From assembly GCA_002399265.1 (NCBI GenBank), contig DHDG01000045.1, forward strand, positions 1-27,122: a stretch of 27,122 bases of DNA. The letters run 5' to 3'. This DNA is from Firmicutes bacterium UBA4882. GTDB lineage: Bacteria; Bacillota; UBA4882. Shown one piece after another: positions 14,170 to 22,636 of the stretch; the stretch's first letter is position 1; each line of letters opens with the position of its first letter. Under the pieces are notes generated by a model, which saw only the letters and a program-made list of their open reading frames with translations, made no database searches and was not told the origin of the DNA. The translations under genes were made by a program, and so were the position numbers.

Positions 14170-16383
14170 ATGGAAAATGTCACCGAAACAGAGATCCTGG
14201 CCGGGCTGAATGAACCGCAGAAAAGCGCGGTGCAGCACACTACTGGTCCACTACTGGTATTGGCGGGTGCCGGAAGCGGAAAGACTAGAGTTCTGACGCA
14301 TCGGGCAGCTTATTTGATTAGGGAGCGCGGTGTGGATCCTGGTGAAATTTTGGCGGTGACCTTCACTAATAAAGCGGCAGAAGAAATGCGTCAAAGAATC
14401 GTCCGATTGGTTGGTCCGGCAGCTGCGCGCGTCTGGGTAATGACATTCCATTCTGCCTGCGTGCGGATTCTGAGAGAAGATGGCGACGCCATTGGATTGG
14501 ACAAGCATTTTGTGATCTATGACACCGTGGACCAGCTGGCGGTGGTGCGTAAAGCATTAGCCAGCCTCAATTTGTCGGATAAAGAGCATAATCCCCGGGC
14601 CATTCTGGCAGGCATCAGCTCTGCTAAGAATGACTTGCAAAATGCACAAGAGTTTATGGACAAAGCCGCTGATTTTTGGTCGAAAACCGTGGCTAAAGTT
14701 TATCGGGAATACCAGACCATTCTTAGTCGTAATCAAGCGCTTGATTTTGATGATCTGATCATGAAAACCGTGGCGCTTTTTAAGAGCGTGCCGCTGGTTT
14801 TGGATAAGTATCAGGAACGCTTTAAGTACATCATGGTTGATGAGTATCAGGACACCAACCATGCGCAGTATATGCTGGTGAATGCTCTCGCTGCGAAACA
14901 CCGCAATTTGTGCGTCGTCGGCGATGACGATCAATCGATTTACGGGTTTCGTAAGGCGGATATCAGAAATATCCTGGAATTTGAGCGCGATTATCCGGAA
15001 GTGACCGTGGTAAAACTGGAGCAGAACTACCGTTCAACAGGCAAAATCCTGGATAGCGCTAACTCCGTGGTCAGTAATAACCGCGGCCGCAAAAAGAAAC
15101 GCCTGTGGACTGAGAATCCGGCTGGTGACAATATCTGTCTCTATAAAGCCGAAGACGAAAAGGCAGAAGCCCATTTTATCATTTCGGAAATTGCCAGGAT
15201 GGCGGCTGATGAAGGACGTCCTTTTAAAGACTTTGCCATCCTCTACCGGGCTAACGCGCAGTCCCGTGCCTTGGAGGAAGCTTTTACCGCCCGCGGACTG
15301 CCATATCGGATCCTCGGCGGGCTGCGCTTCTATGACCGCAAAGAAATCAGGGATTTACTGGCCTATTTACGGCTAATTGCCAACCCGGCTGATATGATTA
15401 GCTTTGAACGCGCTGTCGCGGCACCACGCCGGGGGATTGGCGCCACAACACTTGAAAAGTTCTTTAATTTTGTGCGGTTCAGTGGTCTGACGGTTACGGA
15501 AGCCCTGCTGAAAGCGGACGAAGTTCCGGGATTACAGTCGCGAGCCCGGGAAGCGCTCCTGAATTTCGGTAGGCTGATCACTTCACTGGCTGAGCGCAGT
15601 GCGGTTCTGACAGTTACGGAATTGACAGATTGTGTACTGGAAGAAAGCGGCTACAAGCGGGAATTGCAAAGTGAGGACACCATCGAAGCACAAGGCAGGT
15701 TGGATAACTTGTCTGAGTTCTTCTCTGTAACGCGGGAGTATGAGGCTAAAAACGAGGATACGACGTTGGCCGGCTTTTTGGAATCAGTGTCGCTGGTTTC
15801 GGATGTTGATAATTATCAGCGCGACGCCGATGCCGTCGTCATGATGACGCTACATGCCGCCAAAGGACTGGAATTCCCCGTCGTATTCATCTCCGGGATG
15901 GAGGAGGGTGTCTTTCCCAACGAGCGCTGCCTGCAGGCCACCAGCGAACTTGAGGAAGAACGTCGCATCTGTTATGTCGGTATTACCAGAGCTAAGGAAA
16001 AGCTATATCTGACCCATGCCGGTGTGCGCACCCTTTATGGGCGCAGCAATTATTCCCGAATTTCACGGTTTGTCGCAGAGATTCCCACGGAGCTGATTAA
16101 AGACCTGAACGTGAGTAAGCGCAGCAGTTCCCTCTCATCCGGCCATGACGCGGGTGGCGGCGGCATGAATGCCTGCTATTCAGGCCACGCCGCATCGGTA
16201 GCCCACGCTACTGCGAACGCCCTGTTGAAGGTGGGCGATCATGTGGTGCATCAAAAGTTCGGCAACGGTACTATTGTAGCCGTTAAGGGCGAAGGAGCCC
16301 AAGCGGCTTTGTCGGTGGCCTTTCCGGGACTTGGGATTAAAGAGTTGCTGGCCGCCTACGCGCCTTTGCAGAAAGCGGAGTGA
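14170..16383 (+). CDS. pcrA: ATP-dependent DNA helicase PcrA (UvrD/Rep family)
   Basis: 737 residues from ATG 14170, 6 nt after AGAGGTG (14157-14163); an in-frame ATG at 14143 would overlap the previous gene and lacks a site. Superfamily 1A motifs are complete: LNEPQKSAVQ (Q motif), Walker A GAGSGKT (33-39), TFTNKAAEEM, DFDDLI, Walker B VDEYQDTN, VVGDDDQSIYGFRKAD, LEQNYRST, MMTLHAAKGLEFPVVF and EEERRICYVGITRAK. The C-terminus has the Tudor-like PcrA module (VGDHVVHQKFGNGTIVAV) that contacts RNA polymerase. PcrA acts in nucleotide excision repair, rolling-circle replication and removal of RecA and R-loops. The AOS-family gene follows after 49 bp. Confidence 0.97.
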   Translation: MENVTETEILAGLNEPQKSAVQHTTGPLLVLAGAGSGKTRVLTHRAAYLIRERGVDPGEILAVTFTNKAAEEMRQRIVRLVGPAAARVWVMTFHSACVRILREDGDAIGLDKHFVIYDTVDQLAVVRKALASLNLSDKEHNPRAILAGISSAKNDLQNAQEFMDKAADFWSKTVAKVYREYQTILSRNQALDFDDLIMKTVALFKSVPLVLDKYQERFKYIMVDEYQDTNHAQYMLVNALAAKHRNLCVVGDDDQSIYGFRKADIRNILEFERDYPEVTVVKLEQNYRSTGKILDSANSVVSNNRGRKKKRLWTENPAGDNICLYKAEDEKAEAHFIISEIARMAADEGRPFKDFAILYRANAQSRALEEAFTARGLPYRILGGLRFYDRKEIRDLLAYLRLIANPADMISFERAVAAPRRGIGATTLEKFFNFVRFSGLTVTEALLKADEVPGLQSRAREALLNFGRLITSLAERSAVLTVTELTDCVLEESGYKRELQSEDTIEAQGRLDNLSEFFSVTREYEAKNEDTTLAGFLESVSLVSDVDNYQRDADAVVMMTLHAAKGLEFPVVFISGMEEGVFPNERCLQATSELEEERRICYVGITRAKEKLYLTHAGVRTLYGRSNYSRISRFVAEIPTELIKDLNVSKRSSSLSSGHDAGGGGMNACYSGHAASVAHATANALLKVGDHVVHQKFGNGTIVAVKGEGAQAALSVAFPGLGIKELLAAYAPLQKAE

Positions 16384-16432
16384 AAGGTGTCAGGTCGATC
16401 GGGTGCTAAGGTTATGAAGGAGGCGTTGTTCT

Positions 16433-17686
16433 TTGCAGGAGGAGCTCAACACACTTGCTGATTTTATGGATGCAGACAACGAAGATCTATTTGAAAAAAC
16501 AAGGCTTTTCAGGGGTTTTATGGATCGACTGCGTAAAGATGAATACCATCACTGGCGCCGTACGATCTGCAGTCCTTCTGAGGGTCGGGTTGAGATGATT
16601 GACCCGTTTACCGGCCAGAAGCGCAACATGATCATGATGGCCAGCAATAATTATTTGGGCCTCACTACGCACCCGAAAGTTGTTCAGGCGGGGCTGGACG
16701 CTGTGAAGGAATATGGTGCCGGTGCGGGCAGCGTGCCCTTATTAGGAGGTACTCTGGAAATTCATCGCCAACTGGAGCGGCGGTTGGCCAAGTTTAAGAG
16801 TTGTGAGGATGCGGTCGTTTTCACTTCCGGCTATGGTTCCAATGTCGGCTGCATTTCCGCACTACTCCGGCCTAAAGATGTTGCCATCAATGATCGCCTG
16901 AATCATGCCAGCCTGCTCGACGGCTGTCGACTTTCAGGAAGCAAACTGGTGGCCTTCAAACATAATGATATGGAAAGCCTGGAGCACATTCTGCAAAGAT
17001 GTGCCCGTTATTATCGCGGTAAGTTGGTCATCGTAGATGGAGTATTCTCTATGGACGGTGATATTGCACCTCTGCCAGAGATTATCAGGCTCGCCAGGCA
17101 GTACGGTGCCCGGGTAATGATTGATGAAGCTCATGCTTCGGGTGTGATTGGTGCTAACGGGCGCGGCACTCCGGAGCACTATGGCATCGAGGGCCAGGTC
17201 GACCTCGTGGCTGGGACATTATCAAAAGGGCTCGGTGGGGTCGGCGGCTTCGTGGCCACCTCTGCTGAAGTTGCGGAATACATCCGCTTCTACGGACGCT
17301 CCTATATGTTTTCAACGGCGATGGCACCGCAAGTTTGCGGTTCCTTGATCGCGGCGATTGATGTGATCGAGAATGAGCCGGAGCTACGCGAGAAACTTTG
17401 GCGTAACATTCGCTACATGCATGAGCAGATGAAAAAGCTCGGTTTTGATCTGGGCAATGCTCAGACGGCCATTGTACCAATTATTATTGGTGATAACGAG
17501 AAGATCTTTAATATGGCCAGGGATATCCATCGGGCCGGGATCTTTCTAAATTCCGTATTCTATCCGGCGGTGCCCAAGCGGCTGTCAAGGCTGCGCCTCT
17601 CACTGATGGCCAGCCATACGCAGGAGGATCTGGATGAGACGCTTAACGTGCTGGCGGATGTCGGCAAGAAATACGGAATAATTTGA
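16433..17686 (+). CDS. AOS-family PLP-dependent acyltransferase (BioF/Kbl/SPT-like), substrate unknown
   Basis: 417 residues from a TTG at 16433, 9 nt after AAGGAGG. Alpha-oxoamine synthases condense an amino acid with an acyl-CoA. The PLP lysine is K265 in GTLSKGLGGVGGF; DEAHASG (231-237) and NHASLLDG (157-164) are the usual cofactor contacts, and SNNYLGLTTHPKV is the family N-motif. There is an about 45-residue N-terminal extension with an acidic start (FMDADNEDLFEK). The loop GAGAGSVPLLGGT (95-107) differs from the sequences I recall for BioF (SRLVSGT-like) or Kbl (VRFICGT-like). No biotin, threonine or sphingolipid genes are nearby, so I do not assign bioF, kbl or spt. Confidence 0.85.
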   Translation: MQEELNTLADFMDADNEDLFEKTRLFRGFMDRLRKDEYHHWRRTICSPSEGRVEMIDPFTGQKRNMIMMASNNYLGLTTHPKVVQAGLDAVKEYGAGAGSVPLLGGTLEIHRQLERRLAKFKSCEDAVVFTSGYGSNVGCISALLRPKDVAINDRLNHASLLDGCRLSGSKLVAFKHNDMESLEHILQRCARYYRGKLVIVDGVFSMDGDIAPLPEIIRLARQYGARVMIDEAHASGVIGANGRGTPEHYGIEGQVDLVAGTLSKGLGGVGGFVATSAEVAEYIRFYGRSYMFSTAMAPQVCGSLIAAIDVIENEPELREKLWRNIRYMHEQMKKLGFDLGNAQTAIVPIIIGDNEKIFNMARDIHRAGIFLNSVFYPAVPKRLSRLRLSLMASHTQEDLDETLNVLADVGKKYGII

Positions 17687-17778
17687 TGCCGCCAATGGAA
17701 GCAGATTTGTGACAAAAGCAGCAGGATCAACCGCCCGGGGAGTAGAACCTTTTCAGTATCTGGCATATTGAGGGGGTT

Positions 17779-17792
17779 CCGCCTTGCGGCGG
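17779..17792 (+). promoter_or_regulatory. Small hairpin presenting the amidase start codon in its loop
   Basis: CCGCC (17779-17783) pairs with GGCGG (17788-17792), leaving the tetraloop TTGC that contains the TTG start at 17784. The Shine-Dalgarno run AGGGGG is just outside. The fold could modulate initiation, but five base pairs may also arise by chance from CGG codons. Confidence 0.25.
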
Positions 17793-19763
17793 TTTATCAT
17801 TTTATTGCTACTGATCACTATTACGGCCTTCTTTTCCGGCAGCATACTCAATACTGCGGCAGGGCAGCAGACTGTGCCGGTGTTGCTGGTAGAAGGTGAG
17901 CCGTTCGCAACAGAAGGTACTCTGGAAATTGTTGACGGCGAGGTTTTTTTGCCCCTGCGCGTATTGGTAGTCGCATTTGGGGCTAAATTACGTTGGCTGA
18001 CAGACGAGCAGAGCTACCTGCTGACCATGGGTCAGACTGCCGTGCAGATTAGCGCCGACTCCAAACAGATTAATGTTAACGGACGTATTGTGGAGCTGCG
18101 CTTTGCTCCGCGCGTGATTAAGAGCCGCACCATGATTCCTGTGGAACTGGTCGCTTCTTATCTACCGGTACAGACTGTCTGGAATGCGCAAAGAAGCAGC
18201 TTGGACCTGCGATGGCTGCTCAATGAGCTGACGATGTTCGCAGCAGGATTGAATGCCGAAGGGCGTCCCGTGGTAGCGATTGAGACCTTGAATGAGTTGG
18301 GAGATTATCAAGTTAATGAATCGTTGAGCCGTCCGGATCGGATTGTAATCGATTTAATTGCTATCAAGACGGCGGCCAGTCTTGAATCGCGCAACGATGG
18401 TAATCCGATTGTGCGCAAACTGCAATTTGAAGCCCTGGAGCCTAACAAGGTGCGCTTAACAGTTGATTTGTTGCGCGCAGCGCAGTATAAGGTAGTGCGT
18501 TACCCCGGTGAGTCCAACCACTTGGAAATTCATTTTGATTATGCTTTGCGCGCTGTCCGGCTGACCGATCAGGAAGGCTGGCCTCAGATTTTGATCGATA
18601 CCGGCGGCAAAGCGGCGTTCAAAACTTTTACGCTGCCTAATCCGGAAAGACTGGTAATCGATTTAGCGAATACAGTTAATACTCTAAGCGAGACTAATCT
18701 CACTGTCAGCGGGACTTTGATTACTGCAGTACGCTCGAGCCAGTTTAACAGCACGACAACACGGGTAGTGATCGATTTGACAGCGGCGCGGAAGCACCAT
18801 GCGGAGTACAGTCCCGATAATCCCGGAGTTATTCGCATTTCTTTTCAGCGGCAGATTGATTCGCTGCAATGGGCGAAAGAACGCGATACGCTATCAATCG
18901 CAGGGGAAGGGCGTTTGGCAGCACAGTCAGCCGTTAATTATACCAGTGAGGGTGCGCAACTGATATTAACTATTCCTAATGCGGTTATGTCTGATAAGGC
19001 CGTGCTGCCAGACGCTGCGGGCAATAAGTATGTCAGGAAAGTCAGCCTGACCAATGGTGCGGATGGCTCGGTCGCGATCAAACTGGACCTGGCACTCTAT
19101 GGCGGGCATTATCTTACGCACAACGAAGACGGGTCGCTGGCACTCACGCTGCTGCGGTCCAATGTGGCAGGTAAAACGATCATTGTTGATCCCGGACATG
19201 GTGGTAAGGATCCGGGGGCAATCTCGCCGTGGGGGTTGCCAGAGAAGCAGGTTAATCTGGCTGTTGCGCAAAAGCTGATGTGGCGTTTGCAGGCCGCCGG
19301 TGCCACTGTTGTAATGACCAGGGCGGAGGACTCCTATTCGACGAAGTACGATCGCGCTGATTTTGCCAATACCGTTAATGGTGACGTCTTTATCAGCATT
19401 CATTCTAATTTTCATCCCACTAAGGACGATGTGCGGGGGATTGAAACATTCCATCATCCCGCCAGCACTGAGGCGCGCCGGTTGGCTAAGATTGTGCAGA
19501 CGGAATTGCTTGCGTTTACCGGTCTCAGGGATCGCGGCGTGAAAACCGATCCATTATTGGTGGTCACGCGCGAGACCGTGATGCCTTCGGTGTTGATTGA
19601 GATCGGGTTCTTATCGAACCGGGAAGAGGAAGCGCTACTGCGGGACGATGCCCACCGCGACAAGGTTGCTGACGCAATGCTCGAGGCTTTGCAGCAGTAT
19701 TTTTCCAGCGGTGAATTCCGGCCGTCAGGGCCGTCAGGATTTTCGGTGTTATCAGGGCCATGA
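17784..19763 (+). CDS. N-acetylmuramoyl-L-alanine amidase with copper-amine-oxidase-like stalk and two AMIN domains
   Basis: 659 residues from a TTG at 17784 behind AGGGGG (17771-17776). The enzyme cleaves the amide bond between muramic acid and the stem peptide. Residues 1-28 are a signal peptide. Residues about 32-145 resemble the copper amine oxidase N-terminal stalk domain (GEVFLPLRVLVVAFGAKLRW; RTMIPVELVASYL). AMIN domains follow at about 168-260 and 268-365. The Amidase_3 catalytic domain is at about 463-648 with zinc ligands H472 (DPGHGG), E487 (LPEKQVNL) and H540 (SIHSN) and catalytic E606 (LIEIGFLSN). All four are intact. The last residues come from a 9-bp tandem repeat. The stop overlaps the glmL start (ATGA). 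Confidence 0.93.
   Translation: MRRFIILLLLITITAFFSGSILNTAAGQQTVPVLLVEGEPFATEGTLEIVDGEVFLPLRVLVVAFGAKLRWLTDEQSYLLTMGQTAVQISADSKQINVNGRIVELRFAPRVIKSRTMIPVELVASYLPVQTVWNAQRSSLDLRWLLNELTMFAAGLNAEGRPVVAIETLNELGDYQVNESLSRPDRIVIDLIAIKTAASLESRNDGNPIVRKLQFEALEPNKVRLTVDLLRAAQYKVVRYPGESNHLEIHFDYALRAVRLTDQEGWPQILIDTGGKAAFKTFTLPNPERLVIDLANTVNTLSETNLTVSGTLITAVRSSQFNSTTTRVVIDLTAARKHHAEYSPDNPGVIRISFQRQIDSLQWAKERDTLSIAGEGRLAAQSAVNYTSEGAQLILTIPNAVMSDKAVLPDAAGNKYVRKVSLTNGADGSVAIKLDLALYGGHYLTHNEDGSLALTLLRSNVAGKTIIVDPGHGGKDPGAISPWGLPEKQVNLAVAQKLMWRLQAAGATVVMTRAEDSYSTKYDRADFANTVNGDVFISIHSNFHPTKDDVRGIETFHHPASTEARRLAKIVQTELLAFTGLRDRGVKTDPLLVVTRETVMPSVLIEIGFLSNREEEALLRDDAHRDKVADAMLEALQQYFSSGEFRPSGPSGFSVLSGP
19707..19743 (+). 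repeat. 9-bp tandem repeat at the 3' end of the amidase gene
   Basis: GGCCGTCAG occurs twice in tandem (about 19721-19738), encoding the PSGPSG portion of the tail. It lies beyond the catalytic domain and is probably neutral slippage. Confidence 0.5.
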
Positions 19764-21226
19764 CAATTTCAAAAGGCAATGCCTTGCTAATCGATTTTGG
19801 TTCCACCTTTACCAAGGTTACCGCTGTTGACATGGAGGCCAGTCGGCTGCTGGGAACAGCCCGGGCTGCCACTACTGTCGAGGAAGATATCACAATCGGT
19901 CTGGAAGCGGCATTGCGTGATTTAGGCAGGCTGACCGGCAGTTTGGAATACCAGGTGAAACTGGCGTGCAGTAGTGCCGCCGGTGGTTTACGCATGGTGG
20001 CGGTCGGCCTGGTTCCGGAACTGACGGCGCAGGCTGCCAGTCTGGCTGCTTTAGGGGCCGGTGCTAAAGTGCTCCGGACTTTTTCATATGAAATCGGCGC
20101 CGAGGATATTGCGCAGATCAGCGCTTTGAAACCGGAGATCATCCTGCTGGCGGGTGGAACGGATGGGGGTAACAGTGATACGATCTTGGCCAATGCCGCC
20201 ACGCTCAGTAAGATGGATTTGAAGCTGCCGGTAATTGTCGCTGGCAATGCAAAGGCTGCGCCAGAAGCCTGCCGCATGCTCGCGGCTGGAGGACACGCAG
20301 TGACCGTGGCGGAAAATGTGCTGCCTTCACTCGGCAGAATTAATGTTGAACCGGTGCGTGAAATTATCAGAGAAGTATTCTTGCGCCGGATTGTGCGCGC
20401 CAAAGGGCTGGAAAAAGCCTGCCGGATCGTAGACCAGATTGTAATGCCCACGCCGGCCGCCGTTCTTGAGGCGGTCAGGTTGATTGCCGAAGGATTGCGT
20501 GAGGGTGAGGGTGTGGGGGTAGGGGGTTGTTCCGATGCCATGGCTGGTGGGGAAGACTCGCGGTTTCGCGGGCTGGGAGAATTGATGGCGCTCGATGTGG
20601 GCGGGGCTACTACGGATGTCTACTCGGTGGCAGTCGGGGCACCTACTGCGGGGGGTACGATCTGGAAAGGGCTACCCGAGCCCTATACTAAAAGGACCGT
20701 AGAGGGCGATTTGGGTGTCCGGCATGGCGTTGCATATCTGGTGGAAATGGCCGGTGTTGAATGGCTGGCCGCGACCGCTGGACTTTCAGAAGAAGCAGTG
20801 CGCCGAGGGGTTGCGGCCCGTACTAATAATGCCGCTTTTTTGCCAGATGATGCCAGTGGGAGAAGGCTGGATGACGGTTTAGCCCGGGCGGCAGCGGCGA
20901 TTGCCCTAAGGCGACATGCGGGTACAATTACAACCCAATATGCTCCGTTTGGCAAGCTTTTGACGCAGAAAGGGAAAGACCTGACCGCCATCAGCAGATT
21001 ATTGGTCACGGGCGGGCCTGTGATTGGCGCTTTGAACGCGGCTGCGCTCATCAATGGAGCATTATCTGACATTGAAGATCCGGCTGTGCTCTCACCGCGG
21101 AATGTTGCCGTCATTGTTGACCGGCATTATATACTTTCAGCAGTTGGACTGTTGGCGCGCGTTGATCCAATGGCCGCCTTGCAGCTTTTTAACAACACGT
21201 TCTCAGTTTCAGGCAAAGATAGCTGA
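19760..21226 (+). CDS. glmL: GlmL/MutL-family protein (glutamate mutase-associated ASKHA ATPase)
   Basis: 488 residues from ATG 19760, overlapping the amidase stop. GlmL proteins belong to the actin/hexokinase-fold superfamily and accompany B12-dependent glutamate mutase or ornithine aminomutase, probably as reactivation chaperones. Visible motifs are the phosphate-1 LLIDFGSTFTKVTAVD, LLAGGTDGGN, the second phosphate motif LMALDVGGATTDVYSV and LLVTGGPVIGALN. Between about residues 246 and 275 there is a glycine-rich insertion encoded by a G-quadruplex-type sequence. No mutase subunit genes (glmS, glmE, oraE) are present in the window, so the client enzyme is unknown. A direct role with the overlapping autolysin gene is not established. 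Confidence 0.88.
   Translation: MTISKGNALLIDFGSTFTKVTAVDMEASRLLGTARAATTVEEDITIGLEAALRDLGRLTGSLEYQVKLACSSAAGGLRMVAVGLVPELTAQAASLAALGAGAKVLRTFSYEIGAEDIAQISALKPEIILLAGGTDGGNSDTILANAATLSKMDLKLPVIVAGNAKAAPEACRMLAAGGHAVTVAENVLPSLGRINVEPVREIIREVFLRRIVRAKGLEKACRIVDQIVMPTPAAVLEAVRLIAEGLREGEGVGVGGCSDAMAGGEDSRFRGLGELMALDVGGATTDVYSVAVGAPTAGGTIWKGLPEPYTKRTVEGDLGVRHGVAYLVEMAGVEWLAATAGLSEEAVRRGVAARTNNAAFLPDDASGRRLDDGLARAAAAIALRRHAGTITTQYAPFGKLLTQKGKDLTAISRLLVTGGPVIGALNAAALINGALSDIEDPAVLSPRNVAVIVDRHYILSAVGLLARVDPMAALQLFNNTFSVSGKDS
20503..20526 (+). repeat. G-quadruplex motif inside glmL (coding strand)
   Basis: Four G-runs (20503-20505, 20509-20511, 20515-20519, 20522-20526) are separated by loops of 3, 3 and 2 nt, satisfying the canonical G3+N1-7 pattern. 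It is on the mRNA-sense strand, so it could form in the transcript. It encodes part of a Gly/Val/Glu-rich insertion between conserved GlmL segments. Confidence 0.7.
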
Positions 21227-21291
21227 GTCTGGAGGGGCAGGCATGGCCGCCTGGTCGTTATGGAATGAATGGGCAGAGTGAGGTGTCTTGT

Positions 21292-22602
21292 TTGCAGAAA
21301 AAATACTGGGTAGTGGTCGGGATCTTGGCGTCCCTGATATTCCTGGTGACTTTTGGCTTTGTTCTGGCATTCCAAGACAGGACTGCTCACAATCTTGCTG
21401 TCGCTGAAGCACAGCAGACCGCGGCGGCGCAACAGACCGCAGCGGCGCAGACGGCAGAGCCAGTCCGCAGTTCCCGGGTTCAGGATCCCGAAATGAGATT
21501 ATCTCTGAACGCCGTGTACACATGGTTGCTTAATGGCCTGCAAAAGGGTCTCTCCCCCGAAGAAAGTGCCAGTCTTTACACCAGCGCCTCGTCATTGTCA
21601 CAGAGCCTTGGTATTTATAATAAAGATTACCGGTTGGCTGCTGCCGTCGCCGCGGTTGCCCAATTGTGGATGGGTGACCTGTCTGGGGGGTTGCGCGCCG
21701 TTTACGATCTGCGCAAGGATGTTGCGCCGGCTGCCTCTTTCACGCCACCAGGATATGAAAAACGTCGTCCAAACGATTTCGAAGCATTTCTGTTGTACGC
21801 ATTGGCTCGGGTACACGAATATAGGGACGAGCCCGCGCAAGCGATGGAACTTTATCAGACACTAAGCGGTTTTGATGACGATCGCATCATCGATCTGAAG
21901 GATCCAATGTTCTCGGAAGCACCGGTTGCTTTATTCGCCAGATTGCGGCGCGCCGAGATTTTCGAAAACAAACTGTCGCTTTCCGGAGCTGCTTCCGGTG
22001 AACTGCTGCTCTTGGCACAGCAATACGGCTACCTTACGCTGCCAACCGATTATCAGTACGCTAATCTGGCCGATTACTGCACCGAACGGCTGCTGGCCAT
22101 GAATACTCCTTCGGTGACAGCCGCCGCTAATGCCCTGAAAATGCTAACTGTAGCTGAAGGCAGTAAGTATCCTGCGCTAGTGTTTTACTCAGCATTAATG
22201 TACGCCCGCAGCGGTGCCGTTGATCAGACGATTAGCGGGTTGCGTCAGTTAGAGCAGACCTATCAAGGCGCTTACGGGGTTAAGAGAAATGATAGGACTG
22301 TGTGGGGATCTTACGAAGTCTATTTGGCGATTGCACAGACGCTGCCCTATTCTTTAGACAAAGCAACTCCAGTCATTGAAAGAGTAAAGGCGGTTGCGGG
22401 TCCGCATTTAAGGCCGTATATCCTTTTGTGGCAGGCCAAGGTTTTAGCAAACGAGCATGCCCTTAACGAACAGGCGGCCGCCATTTTAAGGCAGTTATTG
22501 GAGGAAACCGTTCCGGAAGACTTGTATGATTACATCAAAATAAGCGGAGTGGATCCTTACCAGGAAGCGGCCAGGCGTTTGGAACAACTAAGCGCTGACT
22601 GA
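21292..22602 (+). CDS. Membrane-anchored helical-repeat (TPR-like) hypothetical protein
   Basis: 436 residues from a TTG at 21292, 6 nt after TGAGGTG (21279-21285); the ATG at 21265 is in frame but has no site. One N-terminal helix (about 6-26, VVVGILASLIFLVTFGFVLA) is followed by a repetitive QTAAAQ linker and a long alpha-helical domain with alanine/leucine/tyrosine patterns typical of tetratricopeptide-like solenoids (for example VHEYRDEPAQAMELYQTL and ALVFYSALMYARSGAVDQTI). A scaffolding role at the outer face of the membrane is plausible, possibly with the upstream amidase, but no specific function is recognised. fumarate hydratase genes follow after 34 bp. Confidence 0.65.
   Translation: MQKKYWVVVGILASLIFLVTFGFVLAFQDRTAHNLAVAEAQQTAAAQQTAAAQTAEPVRSSRVQDPEMRLSLNAVYTWLLNGLQKGLSPEESASLYTSASSLSQSLGIYNKDYRLAAAVAAVAQLWMGDLSGGLRAVYDLRKDVAPAASFTPPGYEKRRPNDFEAFLLYALARVHEYRDEPAQAMELYQTLSGFDDDRIIDLKDPMFSEAPVALFARLRRAEIFENKLSLSGAASGELLLLAQQYGYLTLPTDYQYANLADYCTERLLAMNTPSVTAAANALKMLTVAEGSKYPALVFYSALMYARSGAVDQTISGLRQLEQTYQGAYGVKRNDRTVWGSYEVYLAIAQTLPYSLDKATPVIERVKAVAGPHLRPYILLWQAKVLANEHALNEQAAAILRQLLEETVPEDLYDYIKISGVDPYQEAARRLEQLSAD
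21415..21450 (+). repeat. 18-bp tandem repeat, two copies
   Basis: Copies at 21415-21432 and 21433-21450 differ at two bases and encode QTAAAQ twice in the linker after the membrane helix. Likely replication slippage in a region of weak constraint. Confidence 0.8.
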
Positions 22603-22636
22603 CCGGTTGCAAGACAATCATTGAGTAAGTGAGTTG

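Noticed and set aside
19564..20541. 325-codon open frame on the minus strand across the amidase/glmL junction
   Set aside because: It lies antisense to two clearly conserved genes, has a Ser/Ala/Pro-rich composition typical of shadow frames, and has no recognisable domain.
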